From Streptomyces sp. Y2F8-2 (GTDB lineage: Bacteria > Actinomycetota > Actinomycetes > Streptomycetales > Streptomycetaceae), in assembly GCF_014905555.1 (NCBI RefSeq), contig NZ_BNGS01000001.1, positions 310,001 through 374,000 of the forward strand: DNA of 64,000 nt, given 5' to 3'. Position 1 is the first letter of the stretch, and every line of letters starts with the position of its first letter. The translations under genes were made by a program, and so were the position numbers. Shown in pieces: positions 17,820-26,214 of the stretch. A model generated the notes under the pieces. It was not told where the DNA came from. It did no database searches and was given only the letters and a program-made list of their open reading frames with translations.

Positions 17820-18044
17820 ATGCCCGACCCCTCCCCCACAGCCCACGACGTCACCCTCTGCGTCGAGGACCTCCGCGCCGCCCTCGCCCTGCACGGCATC
17901 ACGCTGCCTTCCCTGGGCGTCGACCTGCCGAGCTTCGCGAGCACGTACGCACCGCCCGCCGGCCTCGTAGCGCTCGGGAACTGCAACACGGACACGGCCC
18001 ACGCGCTCGCCACCGCCCTCCGGAAGACGGCGGCCGAGCGATGA
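17820..18044 (+). CDS. Small conserved protein preceding HATPase
   Basis: This 74-residue acidic/Ala-rich protein (DVTLCVEDLRAALALHGITL, VDLPSFASTYA, LVALGNCNTDTAHALATAL) has no domain I can name. Similar short proteins accompany RsbW-like ATPases in Streptomyces. Its stop overlaps the ATPase ATG by four bases (ATGA, 18041-18044), so the two are coupled. There is no strong Shine-Dalgarno before ATG 17820. Confidence 0.7.
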   Translation: MPDPSPTAHDVTLCVEDLRAALALHGITLPSLGVDLPSFASTYAPPAGLVALGNCNTDTAHALATALRKTAAER

Positions 18045-18454
18045 CCTTCGAACTCGACCTGCTCGCCACCCCCAAGGCCGTACCCGAACTGCGCCACCAC
18101 CTTCGTGCGCTCGACTTCGAAGTGCGCCTGTGCGTCACGGAGTTGCTGACCAACGTCATCGACCACCTCGGCGAGGGCACCCCGGTGACCGTCCGCGTCA
18201 CCGGCACGCCCCACGGCCACACCCGCGTCGAGGTCACCGATCCGGACCCACGCGCACTGCCAACGCTCCTGTCCGCCACCGGAACAGCCGAGTCCGGCCG
18301 CGGTCTGACCCTGGTCGACCAGCTCTCCCAGCGCTGGGGCGTGGATCAGGGAGCGGACCGCAAGACGGTCTGGTGCGAGCTGGCCGAACCGGAGCAGCGG
18401 CCTGTCACCGGGAACGGGAGAGCTGTTCGCGCACCCATGCGGGATCGCGGTTGA
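18041..18454 (+). CDS. RsbW-like ATP-binding protein (HATPase_c_2, anti-sigma kinase family)
   Basis: The 137-residue protein shows the GHKL N box ELLTNVIDHL, the G1 box VTDPDPRALP and the G2 box ESGRGLTLVDQLSQRWGV. Such single-domain proteins are abundant in Streptomyces; only some are true anti-sigma kinases. In the WhiJ/AbaA-type module this gene is the AbaA-OrfA counterpart. It is coupled to the small gene upstream. The 3' end faces the decayed glycosyltransferase, whose open frame runs through this gene on the other strand. Confidence 0.85.
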   Translation: MTFELDLLATPKAVPELRHHLRALDFEVRLCVTELLTNVIDHLGEGTPVTVRVTGTPHGHTRVEVTDPDPRALPTLLSATGTAESGRGLTLVDQLSQRWGVDQGADRKTVWCELAEPEQRPVTGNGRAVRAPMRDRG

Positions 18455-18550
18455 CGTGCGGCCGGCCGGCACAAGACTCGCGATGCCTCCCTCAACCCGA
18501 GCGAAACCATGTCTGACCAGCAGAAACAAGGGATCACGTTCGGTTGGGAT

Positions 18551-20042
18551 CGGCTTCTTACGTTCATACACTGTCACCCTGCGGCCGCGGATCTGTTCGT
18601 CAGCCACCGGGGTGAAGTACTGGCGCAGGATTGTGGTCTTCATTTTGTCGCGGTCGGCTGTCACCGGGCGAGCCACCCGAGATGCGTCCGTCACCAGGAG
18701 GACTCGGTGCTCGGCGAGGATCGCGGCGCGTATGCGATGTGGGGCCGACTCAATGCCTTTCAACGTGCCGGATGCTTCCGGTGTCTCCGCGAGGGCTATG
18801 TCCCTCAAGCCCGCGAAGGCCTCCGGGCAGACGGACTTGGTGTCGCGGCGGGCTGAGGGGACAAAGAGCACCGCATCCCCGGTCTGCCTCAAGTGCCTTA
18901 CGTCCGACGCAACAGCCAGGACGTCGTCCACCCGGCTAGCCGGGGACCGCTTGGCCAGTGACTGCGGCAGCAGGGCCGGCATTGCCAGCGCGAGCACTGC
19001 GGGAAGCACCCATTTCGCTGCTGCCGGGAGGCGGAGTTCGACCGCCTGTACCGCGGAGCCGACGGCCGTACCGATCAGCAGTGCCAACCCCAGCATGCTG
19101 TAGAGGATGTAGCGGTCCAGGAAGATCGGTTGAATCAGGGACAGCGCGATGAGGCCCAGTTGCGGCACCGCCAGCAGCGGCAACCCCACGGCCGCCGACG
19201 ACAAGCGACCCGCCCGAGAGCGATCCAGCAGTGCGCCGGCACCGCCGATCGCCAGCAGTACCCCCGGGCCGATCAGCATGTGCCACGACAGCGGTGGGAT
19301 CCAGGACAGCTGCGCGGACTGGCTCCGGCTGAACACGATCAACGGCAACACACCGACGCTGGCGCACCCGGCTGCCACCGCCCAGCGGGCGAGGACTCCA
19401 CGCTCGGCACGGGTCCAAAGCAAGGTAGCCAGGTGTGCCGCGAGGATCATGAGGGAGAGCCAGTTCAGCAGGCTCACGAGAAGCACGGCCGCGCCGTAGC
19501 CGGCCCAGTGGCGCGTCCTGACCGGCCGTTGGAGGGCTGTTATGAGGAACAGCGTCGAAACCCCGGCTCCGGCCGCCACCAGCGCGTATGACCGACCTTC
19601 CTGGAGATAGAACTGCACGGTCGGCAGCAGCGGCAAAGCCATTCCGCCGGCTAGGTCCGCCCGCCACCCGGCGGCCGATGACGGCCACACAGGCCGCTGC
19701 CACAGCCGTGGCCAGCACTGACGGCAGACGGAGGGTCGTGGTGCTGGGGCCGAAGCACTCGAACAGTAGATGCATCAGCAGGTAGTAGAACCCATGGACC
19801 ACGTCGACGTTCGCCAGCATGTGCCAGATCTGCACTGTCGAGCGTTGGGCCACCTGCCAAGTCGCGGCCTCGTCCCGCCACACACTGTCCTGCCGTGACA
19901 ACCCCCACAGGCCGAGGGCGAACGTCCACAGCATCGGCAGCAGCCACACGAGACCGGCGTGGTGCGAGCGGGTCGGTATTGCAGGCGGACTTACGAACCA
20001 GGGAAAGCGGAACGCCGTCTCTAACTTTTGGCCGGTCGGCAT
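18551..20042 (-). pseudogene. Membrane glycosyltransferase of GT39/ArnT-like type, frameshifted and with a damaged 3' end
   Basis: The 5' part (20042 to about 19665) encodes a first transmembrane helix, then the catalytic-type acidic motif DEAATWQVAQRS and TTTLRLPSVLATAVAAACVA up to VIGRRVAG. Coding then continues in another frame with DLAGGMALPLLPTVQFYLQE, many membrane helices and ends near RRVTVYERKK (18551). One extra base in the G-rich run GGTGGCGGGCGGACC (about 19660-19675) explains the shift. The second frame has no stop where the family normally ends and stays open far into the HATPase gene. Sequencing error cannot be excluded for the indel, but the missing stop is independent. Confidence 0.7.
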
Positions 20043-20160
20043 GGAGAAGGGCTCCCGAAGCGGTAGTCGATGAGGGCTGGCCGCCAGGAGTTACCTACCG
20101 GCCGTGGACCGTACGGACCCGGCCCCGGCCCCGGCGTGATCGCTACCCTGACGGGTCCGT

Positions 20161-20247
20161 GAAGGTGGCAACGCGTACTACATCAAGCTCATGCGAGCCA
20201 AAGGACACCCGGACGGCTTCTACGTACAGACTTGCCATCCGAAGTGA
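20161..20247 (+). pseudogene. 3' remnant of a polymorphic-toxin-like gene
   Basis: Between a stop at 20149 and TGA at 20245 the frame reads EGGNAYYIKLMRAKGHPDG then FYVQTCHPK. This looks like a real protein C-terminus, with YY-I-K, HPDGFYVQ and a terminal CHP, and lies 14 bases before the immunity gene. Other frames just upstream contain RDRYPDGSVKV, which may be the preceding segment after an indel. I cannot name the toxin family. The rest of the gene is absent, replaced by the glycosyltransferase side. Confidence 0.5.
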
Positions 20248-20261
20248 GGAGACAGGACACG

Positions 20262-20861
20262 ATGCCACGCTTCACGGAGTTCGACTTCGGCGTGTCCTGG
20301 GTGATGCACTTCTTCCACCAGGACTGGACCTACGAAGGGGACACCGCTGCCGACGTCGTCGCCAAGCACCTTGCGGAATCGGCCGACGAAGACTCCCTGG
20401 CAGTACGCCGTGACGCGCTGATTCTCGGCAACCTTCCGTCCCCGACGCTGGAGGTCTTGTGGGAAGCCGGATCACAGTACATGCCGAGCTTCGAGCGCCT
20501 GGGAGGCGGAGCTGAGTGGACGCGGACGGTCGTCGATCTGTGTGACGCCCGACTGTCCGCGAACGCGGAGGTGTGCCCCCTCACGGGGGCGAACACCGAG
20601 GACGGCACGGCCTACCTCGACGCGGTCCTCGCCGAGATCGAGGGCGCACCGTTCCTGGCGGCCGAGGTGCGTGCGGCGCTCACCGACTGCGCGCGCCGCT
20701 GCACCCCGGACGTGGCGTTCCGGACGCTGCTGAGAGCGATCAGCTGTGCTCCCGACGCCTCACTCTCCGTCGAGCAGTACACAAGGCTGGAAGCCATCGG
20801 ATCGGCGCTCCAGTACGGCGAATACGTCGTCGACTACGTCAGGTACCTGGTCGAACAGTAG
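20262..20861 (+). CDS. CdiI-like immunity protein (contact-dependent inhibition immunity family)
   Basis: The 199-residue soluble protein has an N-terminal segment (FDFGVSWVMHFFHQDWTYEGD, then AADVVAKHLAES) resembling CdiI_2-type immunity proteins, in which a FHQDW motif is typical, followed by an acidic helical second half (EEYTRLEAI-like, ending YVVDYVRYLVEQ). ATG 20262 has GGAG upstream. The 3' end of a possible toxin lies immediately before it, as expected for a toxin-immunity pair. The partner toxin is not intact here, so it may be an orphan. The family call is from memory of the motif only. Confidence 0.5.
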   Translation: MPRFTEFDFGVSWVMHFFHQDWTYEGDTAADVVAKHLAESADEDSLAVRRDALILGNLPSPTLEVLWEAGSQYMPSFERLGGGAEWTRTVVDLCDARLSANAEVCPLTGANTEDGTAYLDAVLAEIEGAPFLAAEVRAALTDCARRCTPDVAFRTLLRAISCAPDASLSVEQYTRLEAIGSALQYGEYVVDYVRYLVEQ

Positions 20862-20872
20862 GAGCAGAACGA

Positions 20873-20913
20873 ACGGCGTTCCTCTCCAGGACCACATCGA
20901 GGAGGAACGCCGT
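20873..20913 (+). terminator. Hairpin after the immunity gene
   Basis: Perfect 12-base-pair inverted repeat ACGGCGTTCCTC (20873-20884) and GAGGAACGCCGT (20902-20913) with a 17-base loop, 12 bases after the stop. No T run follows, as is usual in Streptomyces. Confidence 0.7.
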
Positions 20914-21061
20914 CCGGCTCCGGCGGGGCCTCCGTCCGCAGACGGCAAGCCCACGTGACGCACCCCGCCCCCACCACCCCGCCGCTCCCTTGCTCCCGCA
21001 GCGGATCCAGTCGGTTCGAGCCCCGAGTCAGATCGGGGACCCGGTGGCGGAGCTCCCTGGG

Positions 21062-22276
21062 TCAGGGATGCAGGGCGCCGGACTGCTCGGGTACGTGGGT
21101 GGCGACCACCCGGCCCACCCGGACAACCTCCCGCCGCCGGTCCACCGCGTAAGCCACCCCGGCCACCGCCAGCCCCAGCACCGCGAGCCCCGCGCCGGCC
21201 ACCGCCGGAGACGTCACGCCGAAGCCCGCGGCCAGCGCGAGGCCGCCGATCCACGCTCCGCCCGCGTTCGCCAGGTTGAACGCCGCCTGGTTCGCCGAGG
21301 AGGCCAGCGACGGCGCCGCCGACGCCTTCTCCATGACCATGAGCTGGAGCGGCGACCCGGTGACGAACGCCGCCATGCCCAGCAGGGTGACCGCCAGGGC
21401 CGCGCTCCACTCGGCGCTCATCAGGAGCGGGAAGAGGGACAGGACCGCCGCCAGCGACGTCAGGCCGCCGAACAGCGTGCCCCGCAGCGAGTGGTCCGCC
21501 AGCCGGCCGCCCACCAGGTTGCCGATCGTCGCGCCCACGCCGAACAGGGCCAGCAGGAGCGTCACGCTCGAGTCGGCGTAGCCCGCCGCGTCCGTCAGCA
21601 TCGGCGTGACATAGCTGTACGCCGAGAACAGCGCGCCGAAGCCCGCCACCGTCGTCCCCAGCGCCAGCCACACCGGCAGCGAGCGCAGGGCGGCCAGTTC
21701 GCCGCGCAGGCCGCCGGCCGCGGCGTGGGTGTGGTCGTGCGGGATCAGCAGGAAGAGGGAGGCGATCGCGGCCAGGCCGATCGCGCTCACGCCCAGGAAC
21801 GTGGCGCGCCACCCCAGGTGCTGGCCCATCAGCGTGGCCACCGGCACACCCGCGACGTTCGCGACCGTCAGGCCCAGGAACATCAGCGAGACCGAGCGGG
21901 CCTTGCGCTCGGGCGCCACCAGGTTCGTGGCGACGACCGCGCCGACGCCGAAGAACGCCCCGTGCGGCAGCCCGCTCAGGAAGCGGGCGGCCAGCAGCCA
22001 GTCGTAGCCGGGCGCCAGCGCCGAGAGGGCGTTGCCCAGCACGAACAGGGCCATCAGGCCGATCAGGACCGTGCGCCTGGACATGCGTGCCGTGACCGCG
22101 GCGAGCAGTGGCGCGCCGATCACCACGCCCAGGGCGTACGCCGAGACCAGGTGCCCGGCGGTGGGGATGGATATGTGCAGGTCGTCCGCGACATTGGGCA
22201 GGAGGCCCATCATCACGAACTCGGTTGTTCCGATGCCGAAGGCGCCCACGGCGAGGGCGAGCAGGGCCAGGGGCAT
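21062..22276 (-). CDS. MFS efflux transporter, DHA1/AraJ type
   Basis: The 404-residue protein has 12 membrane segments, with GIGTTEFVMMGLLPNVADDL at the start, the motif A region RMSRRTVLIG, and LPHGAFFGVGAVVATNL. This signature is typical of AraJ/ chloramphenicol-type DHA1 exporters; substrate unknown. A GTG 60 bases earlier (22336) lies inside a perfect inverted repeat that looks like an operator, so ATG 22276, with AGG six bases upstream, is preferred. The next gene upstream is on the same strand, 40 bases beyond that repeat. Confidence 0.85.
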   Translation of the reverse strand: MPLALLALAVGAFGIGTTEFVMMGLLPNVADDLHISIPTAGHLVSAYALGVVIGAPLLAAVTARMSRRTVLIGLMALFVLGNALSALAPGYDWLLAARFLSGLPHGAFFGVGAVVATNLVAPERKARSVSLMFLGLTVANVAGVPVATLMGQHLGWRATFLGVSAIGLAAIASLFLLIPHDHTHAAAGGLRGELAALRSLPVWLALGTTVAGFGALFSAYSYVTPMLTDAAGYADSSVTLLLALFGVGATIGNLVGGRLADHSLRGTLFGGLTSLAAVLSLFPLLMSAEWSAALAVTLLGMAAFVTGSPLQLMVMEKASAAPSLASSANQAAFNLANAGGAWIGGLALAAGFGVTSPAVAGAGLAVLGLAVAGVAYAVDRRREVVRVGRVVATHVPEQSGALHP

Positions 22277-22303
22277 GAAGTGCCTGTGCCTTTCCAAAAC
22301 GGG

Positions 22304-22345
22304 GTTCCGTACGTCGTCTGCGATTCGTATGTTCACGTACGGAAC
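22304..22345. promoter_or_regulatory. Operator-like inverted repeat before the MFS gene
   Basis: Arms GTTCCGTACGT (22304-22314) and ACGTACGGAAC (22335-22345) are perfectly complementary, separated by 20 bases; the arm centres are 31 bases apart, close to three helical turns. Each arm contains the palindrome CGTACG. It lies in the 5' region of the MFS gene on the complement. A regulator binding it is not encoded next door. Confidence 0.6.
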
Positions 22346-22375
22346 AAAGTCTGGCAGGCCCAGTATTCCGCGGGG

Positions 22376-23410
22376 TTAAGACGTGGTGACGTTCACACGT
22401 GCCGCCACCGGCAGATGGTCGCTCCCCGTCCTCGGCAGCGTCCAGGAACTCACCGGCTCGATGCCCTTGACCATGATCTGATCGATCCGCGCCATCGGGA
22501 ACGACGCCGGCCAGCTGAACCCGAAACCGCTGCCGGCCGCGCCCTGCGTGGAACGCATCTGGGAGGTGACGGCGTTGAGCGCCCGGTCGTTCATGGTGCC
22601 GTTCAGGTCGCCGAGCAGGATCACCTTGCTCAGCTTCTCCTCCGCGATGGCCTCCCCGAGCGCGTCCGCGCTGGTGTCCCGCTGCCGCGCCGTGAACCCG
22701 GCCGCCAGCTTCACCCGCACGGAGGGCATGTGGGCGACGTAGACGGCGACCTCGCCCTGCGGCGTGTCCACGGTGGCCCGCATCGCCCGCGTCCAGCCCA
22801 GTTTGATGTCCACGGGCTCGACCCCGCTCAGCGGGTACTTGCTCCACAGCCCGACCGTGCCCTGCACCGAGTGGTACCGGTACGTCGACGCCAGCGCCCG
22901 CTCGTACACCGGCACGGCGGACGCCTTCAGCTCCTCCAGCGCCAGCACGTCGGCCCCGGACGCGGCCACGTCCCGGGCGGTGCCGGACGGGTCGGGGTTG
23001 TCGGCGTTCACGTTGTGCGTGGCGACGGTCAGGTCGCCGCCGCTGCCGCTCTTGTCGCCGAGCAGCCCGCCGAAGAGGTTCAGCCAGACCGTCACGGGCA
23101 CCAGCACCGCGATCAGTGCCGTCGCCGACTTCCGCAGCAGCGCGAGGATCAGCAGCAGCGGCACGCCCACGATCCCGAGCCACGGCAGGAACGTCTCCGT
23201 CAGGGAGCCGAGGTTTCCGACCCTGTTGGGGATCCGCGCGTGCAGCAGCATCACCAGTGCGAGGACCACCGCGAGCGCGGCCAGGACGATGCCGCGGCGC
23301 CAGATGCCGCGGTCACCGCGCAGAGCGTCGTACAGGCGCCGGAGCCGGGATCCTCTGCGGCCCGGCCCCGTGCCGCCGCCACCCGTCTCCGTCATGTACG
23401 CCTGCGCCAT
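22376..23410 (-). CDS. Membrane-anchored endonuclease/exonuclease/phosphatase family protein
   Basis: The 344-residue protein has three N-terminal membrane helices (about 40-115) and a C-terminal EEP domain: VATHNVNADNP, ALEELKASAV, VGLWSKYPL, VYVAHMP, ILLGDLNGTMND and TGSDHLPVAARV. The His/Asp/Asn set for metal-dependent phosphodiester cleavage is intact. Likely acts outside the membrane on nucleic acid or a phospholipid head group; substrate unknown. An alternative start six codons in (MTETGG) cannot be excluded. Confidence 0.85.
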   Translation of the reverse strand: MAQAYMTETGGGGTGPGRRGSRLRRLYDALRGDRGIWRRGIVLAALAVVLALVMLLHARIPNRVGNLGSLTETFLPWLGIVGVPLLLILALLRKSATALIAVLVPVTVWLNLFGGLLGDKSGSGGDLTVATHNVNADNPDPSGTARDVAASGADVLALEELKASAVPVYERALASTYRYHSVQGTVGLWSKYPLSGVEPVDIKLGWTRAMRATVDTPQGEVAVYVAHMPSVRVKLAAGFTARQRDTSADALGEAIAEEKLSKVILLGDLNGTMNDRALNAVTSQMRSTQGAAGSGFGFSWPASFPMARIDQIMVKGIEPVSSWTLPRTGSDHLPVAARVNVTTS

Positions 23411-23615
23411 ACCGTCGCCTCACACCTTGCCGTGCACACCGTCGTCCCCCCGCGCTAACGACCCTAGGGGATGATCGGCTCCGTCCCTGCCGCCCCATGG
23501 CGGCCGTACGCGCACGAGGACGAACGAGGCGGCGTCCGAAGTTCCGAACGGGGGTTCCTGAGGGGCCTTCTGTGACGAAACGCGCACATACGCGCGGGAA
23601 ATCGGCACGGGGGCG

Positions 23616-24245
23616 TTACGATCTGACGGGTCGTAGGCCTTCCAGGGTCGTGTCGACGATCCGCTCGCTCAGGCCCTCCTCGAGCGGTGCCTCGGGGCGC
23701 AGCAGGGAGCGTACGAGCATGGGGGCGACCAGCATGTCGTTCATCAGATCGATGTCCACGTCCGTGCGCAGCTCGCCGTTCCGCTGTCCACGGCGCAGGA
23801 TGTCGAGGCCGAGCCGGCGCCGGGGTGCTATGACGGTCGCGTGATAGGCGGCCCAGATCTTGGGGCTGGACTTCATCTGCGCCTGCACGTTGCGCAGGAT
23901 TGCCGAGGAGCGGCTGGCGAGGGCGCGCTGCCGCAGCCACTCCAGCAGCACGACCAGGTCGTCGCGCATCGAGGTGCCCGGCAGTTCGGGGTCCTCGGGG
24001 TCGGCGGCGCGCAGGACGTCGACGAAGAGGTCCTCCTTGTTGTTCCACCGCCGGTAGATGGTGGCCTTGCCGACGCCCGCGGTGCGGGCGATGCGCTCTA
24101 TGGAAAGGTCGGCGAGGGACACGCCGTCCTCCATGAGCTTCATCACCCCTTCGATGATGGCCCGTTCGACGGCCTCGCTGCGCGGACGTCCGCGTACGGG
24201 CCACTCCTGCTGCTGGGTCCGGGGCCTGCTCTCGGCGAGGCTCAC
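23616..24245 (-). CDS. TetR-family repressor, probably of the adjacent DHA2 exporter
   Basis: The 209-residue protein has the TetR helix-turn-helix (SLADLSIERIARTAGVGKAT followed by IYRRWNNKEDLFVDVL) and a C-terminal ligand domain. GTG 24245 was chosen because GGAG lies six bases before it; the longer reading to 24299 begins without a site. It follows the DHA2 exporter on the same strand with a 93-base gap, the usual operon of an exporter with its repressor. The 35-base palindrome upstream of the exporter is the likely operator. Confidence 0.88.
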   Translation of the reverse strand: MSLAESRPRTQQQEWPVRGRPRSEAVERAIIEGVMKLMEDGVSLADLSIERIARTAGVGKATIYRRWNNKEDLFVDVLRAADPEDPELPGTSMRDDLVVLLEWLRQRALASRSSAILRNVQAQMKSSPKIWAAYHATVIAPRRRLGLDILRRGQRNGELRTDVDIDLMNDMLVAPMLVRSLLRPEAPLEEGLSERIVDTTLEGLRPVRS

Positions 24246-24338
24246 GTTCGACTCCGTCCTTGGCCGGCGGTGGGATCTTCCCCCGCTGTCTGTCGTCAAC
24301 GGGCACCCGGCTGTCCGAGTGCCCGTCTTGACGCACCG

Positions 24339-25928
24339 TCAGTGATCGGCCGCGACCAGTTCCGGCTCCTCCGTGCCGGTCCGCGCGGCCGCCTTCCCGG
24401 GCAGGAACAGCGCGACCACCACGGCGCCGAGCACCGCCACGCCCGCGCCCCACAGCGCGGTGACGTGCATGGCGTGCAGGAAGGCGTCGTTGGCCGGGGA
24501 GACGAGCGCCCTGCCCTTCGGGCCGAGCTTCGAGGCGACGCCGAGGGTCGCCTCGATGGACTCGCCCGCGGTGTGGCGTACGCCTGCCGGCAGGAACGTC
24601 AGCTTGTCCTGGATGCCGTCGCGGTACGACGTCGACAGGACCGAGCCGAGCACCGCGATGCCGAGCGCGCCGCCCACCTGACGGAAGGTGTTGCTGAGCG
24701 CGGACGCGGAGCCGGCCTTCTCGCGGGGAAGGGCCTGCATTATGACGACGCTGGTCGGGGTCATGATGTGCGCCATCCCGGTGCCCATCAGGAAGAACAG
24801 GACCTCGAGGATCCAGATGGGCGTGTCCGCCGTCAGGGCGGCGAACGCGGCGAGCATCGCGGCGATGATGAGCATGCCCGCGGTGGTGGTGGCCTTGTTG
24901 CCGAACCGGTCGACCAGCAGCCGGGCACGCGGCGCGAAGATCAGCTGTGCGGCGGCCAGCGGCAGCAACAGCAGACCGGCCTGCAGCGGCGAGTAACCGC
25001 GCACGCTCTGGGTGTAGAAGACGGAGAAGAAGGTCACGCCCATCAGCGCGAAGAAGACCAGGGAGATCGCGGTGACGGCCGAGGAGAAGGCCTTGTTCTT
25101 GAAGTAGCCGACGTCGATGGACGGGTGGTCGCTGCGCTTCTCGAACACGACGAAGAGCGCGAGGACGGCGAGGCCGGCCAGTATGGTCCCGATCACCTTG
25201 GTGTCGGTGAAGTCGGCGAGCTGGCCGCCCTTGATGATGCCGTAGACGAGCAGGACCAGGCCGACGACGGACAGCACGACGCCGATGGGGTCGAGGCGCC
25301 CGGGGTTGGGGTCGCGGGAGTCGGGGACCAGCCAGATCATCAGGGCGAGCGCCAGGATCACGATCGGCACGTTGATCAGGAAGACGGAGCCCCACCAGAA
25401 GTGGTCGAGCAGCACGCCGCCGGTGATCGGCCCTATGGCGATGGCGAGGCCGACGCCGCCGGCCCAGATGCCGATGGCCTTGGGCTGCTCGTCGCGCTCG
25501 AAGACGTTCATGAGGACGGCGAGCGTGGCCGGCATCACGAAGGCCGCGCCGAGGGCCATGAGGGCGCGGAACGCAATCAGCTGATCGGGTGAACCGGACT
25601 CCGCGGCGAGCGCCGACCCCGCGCCGAACACCACGAGACCGGCCAGCAGCGCCTTCTTCCGGCCCAGACGGTCGCCCAGCAGCCCCGCGGTGAACAGCAG
25701 CCCGGCGAAGACGAGCGTGTAGGCGTTGATGGCCCACTCCAGCTCGCTCTGGGTGGCGCCGAGGCCGATCGGCGCGGGGGTGGAGATCGTCTTGATGGCG
25801 ACGTTCAGGATGGAGTTGTCGAGCACCACGATCAGCAGGCTGAGCATCAGCGTGCCGAGGATGGCCCACCGGCGCCGGTGCACGGCATCGGGCACCCGCC
25901 GTTCGACAGGGGCAGCAGGGGTAGTCAT
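24339..25928 (-). CDS. MFS drug exporter, DHA2 (EmrB/QacA) family
   Basis: The 529-residue protein has 14 predicted membrane segments, the motif D1-like [17 protein letters not shown], motif A in [13 protein letters not shown] and motif C in [19 protein letters not shown]. These mark 14-TM proton-driven multidrug exporters. Substrate unknown. ATG 25928 is 16 bases downstream (on the complement) of a perfect 13-9-13 inverted repeat. Transcription with the TetR gene downstream makes the repressor self-limiting. Confidence 0.92.
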   Translation of the reverse strand: MTTPAAPVERRVPDAVHRRRWAILGTLMLSLLIVVLDNSILNVAIKTISTPAPIGLGATQSELEWAINAYTLVFAGLLFTAGLLGDRLGRKKALLAGLVVFGAGSALAAESGSPDQLIAFRALMALGAAFVMPATLAVLMNVFERDEQPKAIGIWAGGVGLAIAIGPITGGVLLDHFWWGSVFLINVPIVILALALMIWLVPDSRDPNPGRLDPIGVVLSVVGLVLLVYGIIKGGQLADFTDTKVIGTILAGLAVLALFVVFEKRSDHPSIDVGYFKNKAFSSAVTAISLVFFALMGVTFFSVFYTQSVRGYSPLQAGLLLLPLAAAQLIFAPRARLLVDRFGNKATTTAGMLIIAAMLAAFAALTADTPIWILEVLFFLMGTGMAHIMTPTSVVIMQALPREKAGSASALSNTFRQVGGALGIAVLGSVLSTSYRDGIQDKLTFLPAGVRHTAGESIEATLGVASKLGPKGRALVSPANDAFLHAMHVTALWGAGVAVLGAVVVALFLPGKAAARTGTEEPELVAADH

Positions 25929-25944
25929 ATGAGCGAGCCTAGGC

Positions 25945-25979
25945 GACTTCCGATACGGAACCGTCTCGTATCGGAAGTC
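25945..25979. promoter_or_regulatory. TetR-type operator of the DHA2 exporter operon
   Basis: Perfect palindrome GACTTCCGATACG-N9-CGTATCGGAAGTC (arms 25945-25957 and 25967-25979). Arm centres are 22 bases apart, two helical turns. The spacer side holds a nested ACGG-AA-CCGT. It ends 17 bases before the exporter start. Confidence 0.85.
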
Positions 25980-26072
25980 TTTACGGACTCCTTAAGAAGA
26001 GACCTGTGTCACGTGTCAAACGGCCCAATCCGGGAGATGCGGGCTCGGCCCCGAGGTCGAGCGGCCACCTGT

Positions 26073-26114
26073 CCCCCGGCCCGGGCCGAGCTCGGCCCCC
26101 GGCCCGGGCCGAGC
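26073..26114. repeat. 19-base direct repeat upstream of panB
   Basis: CCCCCGGCCCGGGCCGAGC occurs at 26073-26091 and again at 26096-26114, 23 bases apart. The unit itself is self-complementary (GGCCCGGGCC). It lies in the 285-base divergent region between the DHA2 exporter and panB; no gene there. Confidence 0.6.
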
Positions 26115-26214
26115 CCCGCTCCCTGCCCTAGCCGCGCGTGGCACGAGGTGCCACCATGGGGGTGGTCCGGGGACGCCGTCAGGGCGCCTCGAGATGACAG
26201 AAGGAGCCGTTGCG

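Noticed and set aside
17690-18550. Extension of the glycosyltransferase frame toward 17690
   Set aside because: Opposite the HATPase and small protein genes; family homology ends near 18551, so it is read-through of a frame that lost its stop.
21008-21040. tRNA-like GGTTCGAGCCCC
   Set aside because: Stem and loop lengths do not fit a T arm and no D or anticodon arm can be drawn on either strand; CCCCGA-N6-TCGGGG is more likely a small hairpin after the MFS gene.
20573-23458. Very long plus-strand open frame (961 codons)
   Set aside because: It lies antisense to two well-supported genes and its product is Arg/Gly/His-rich without domains; an artefact of high third-position GC.
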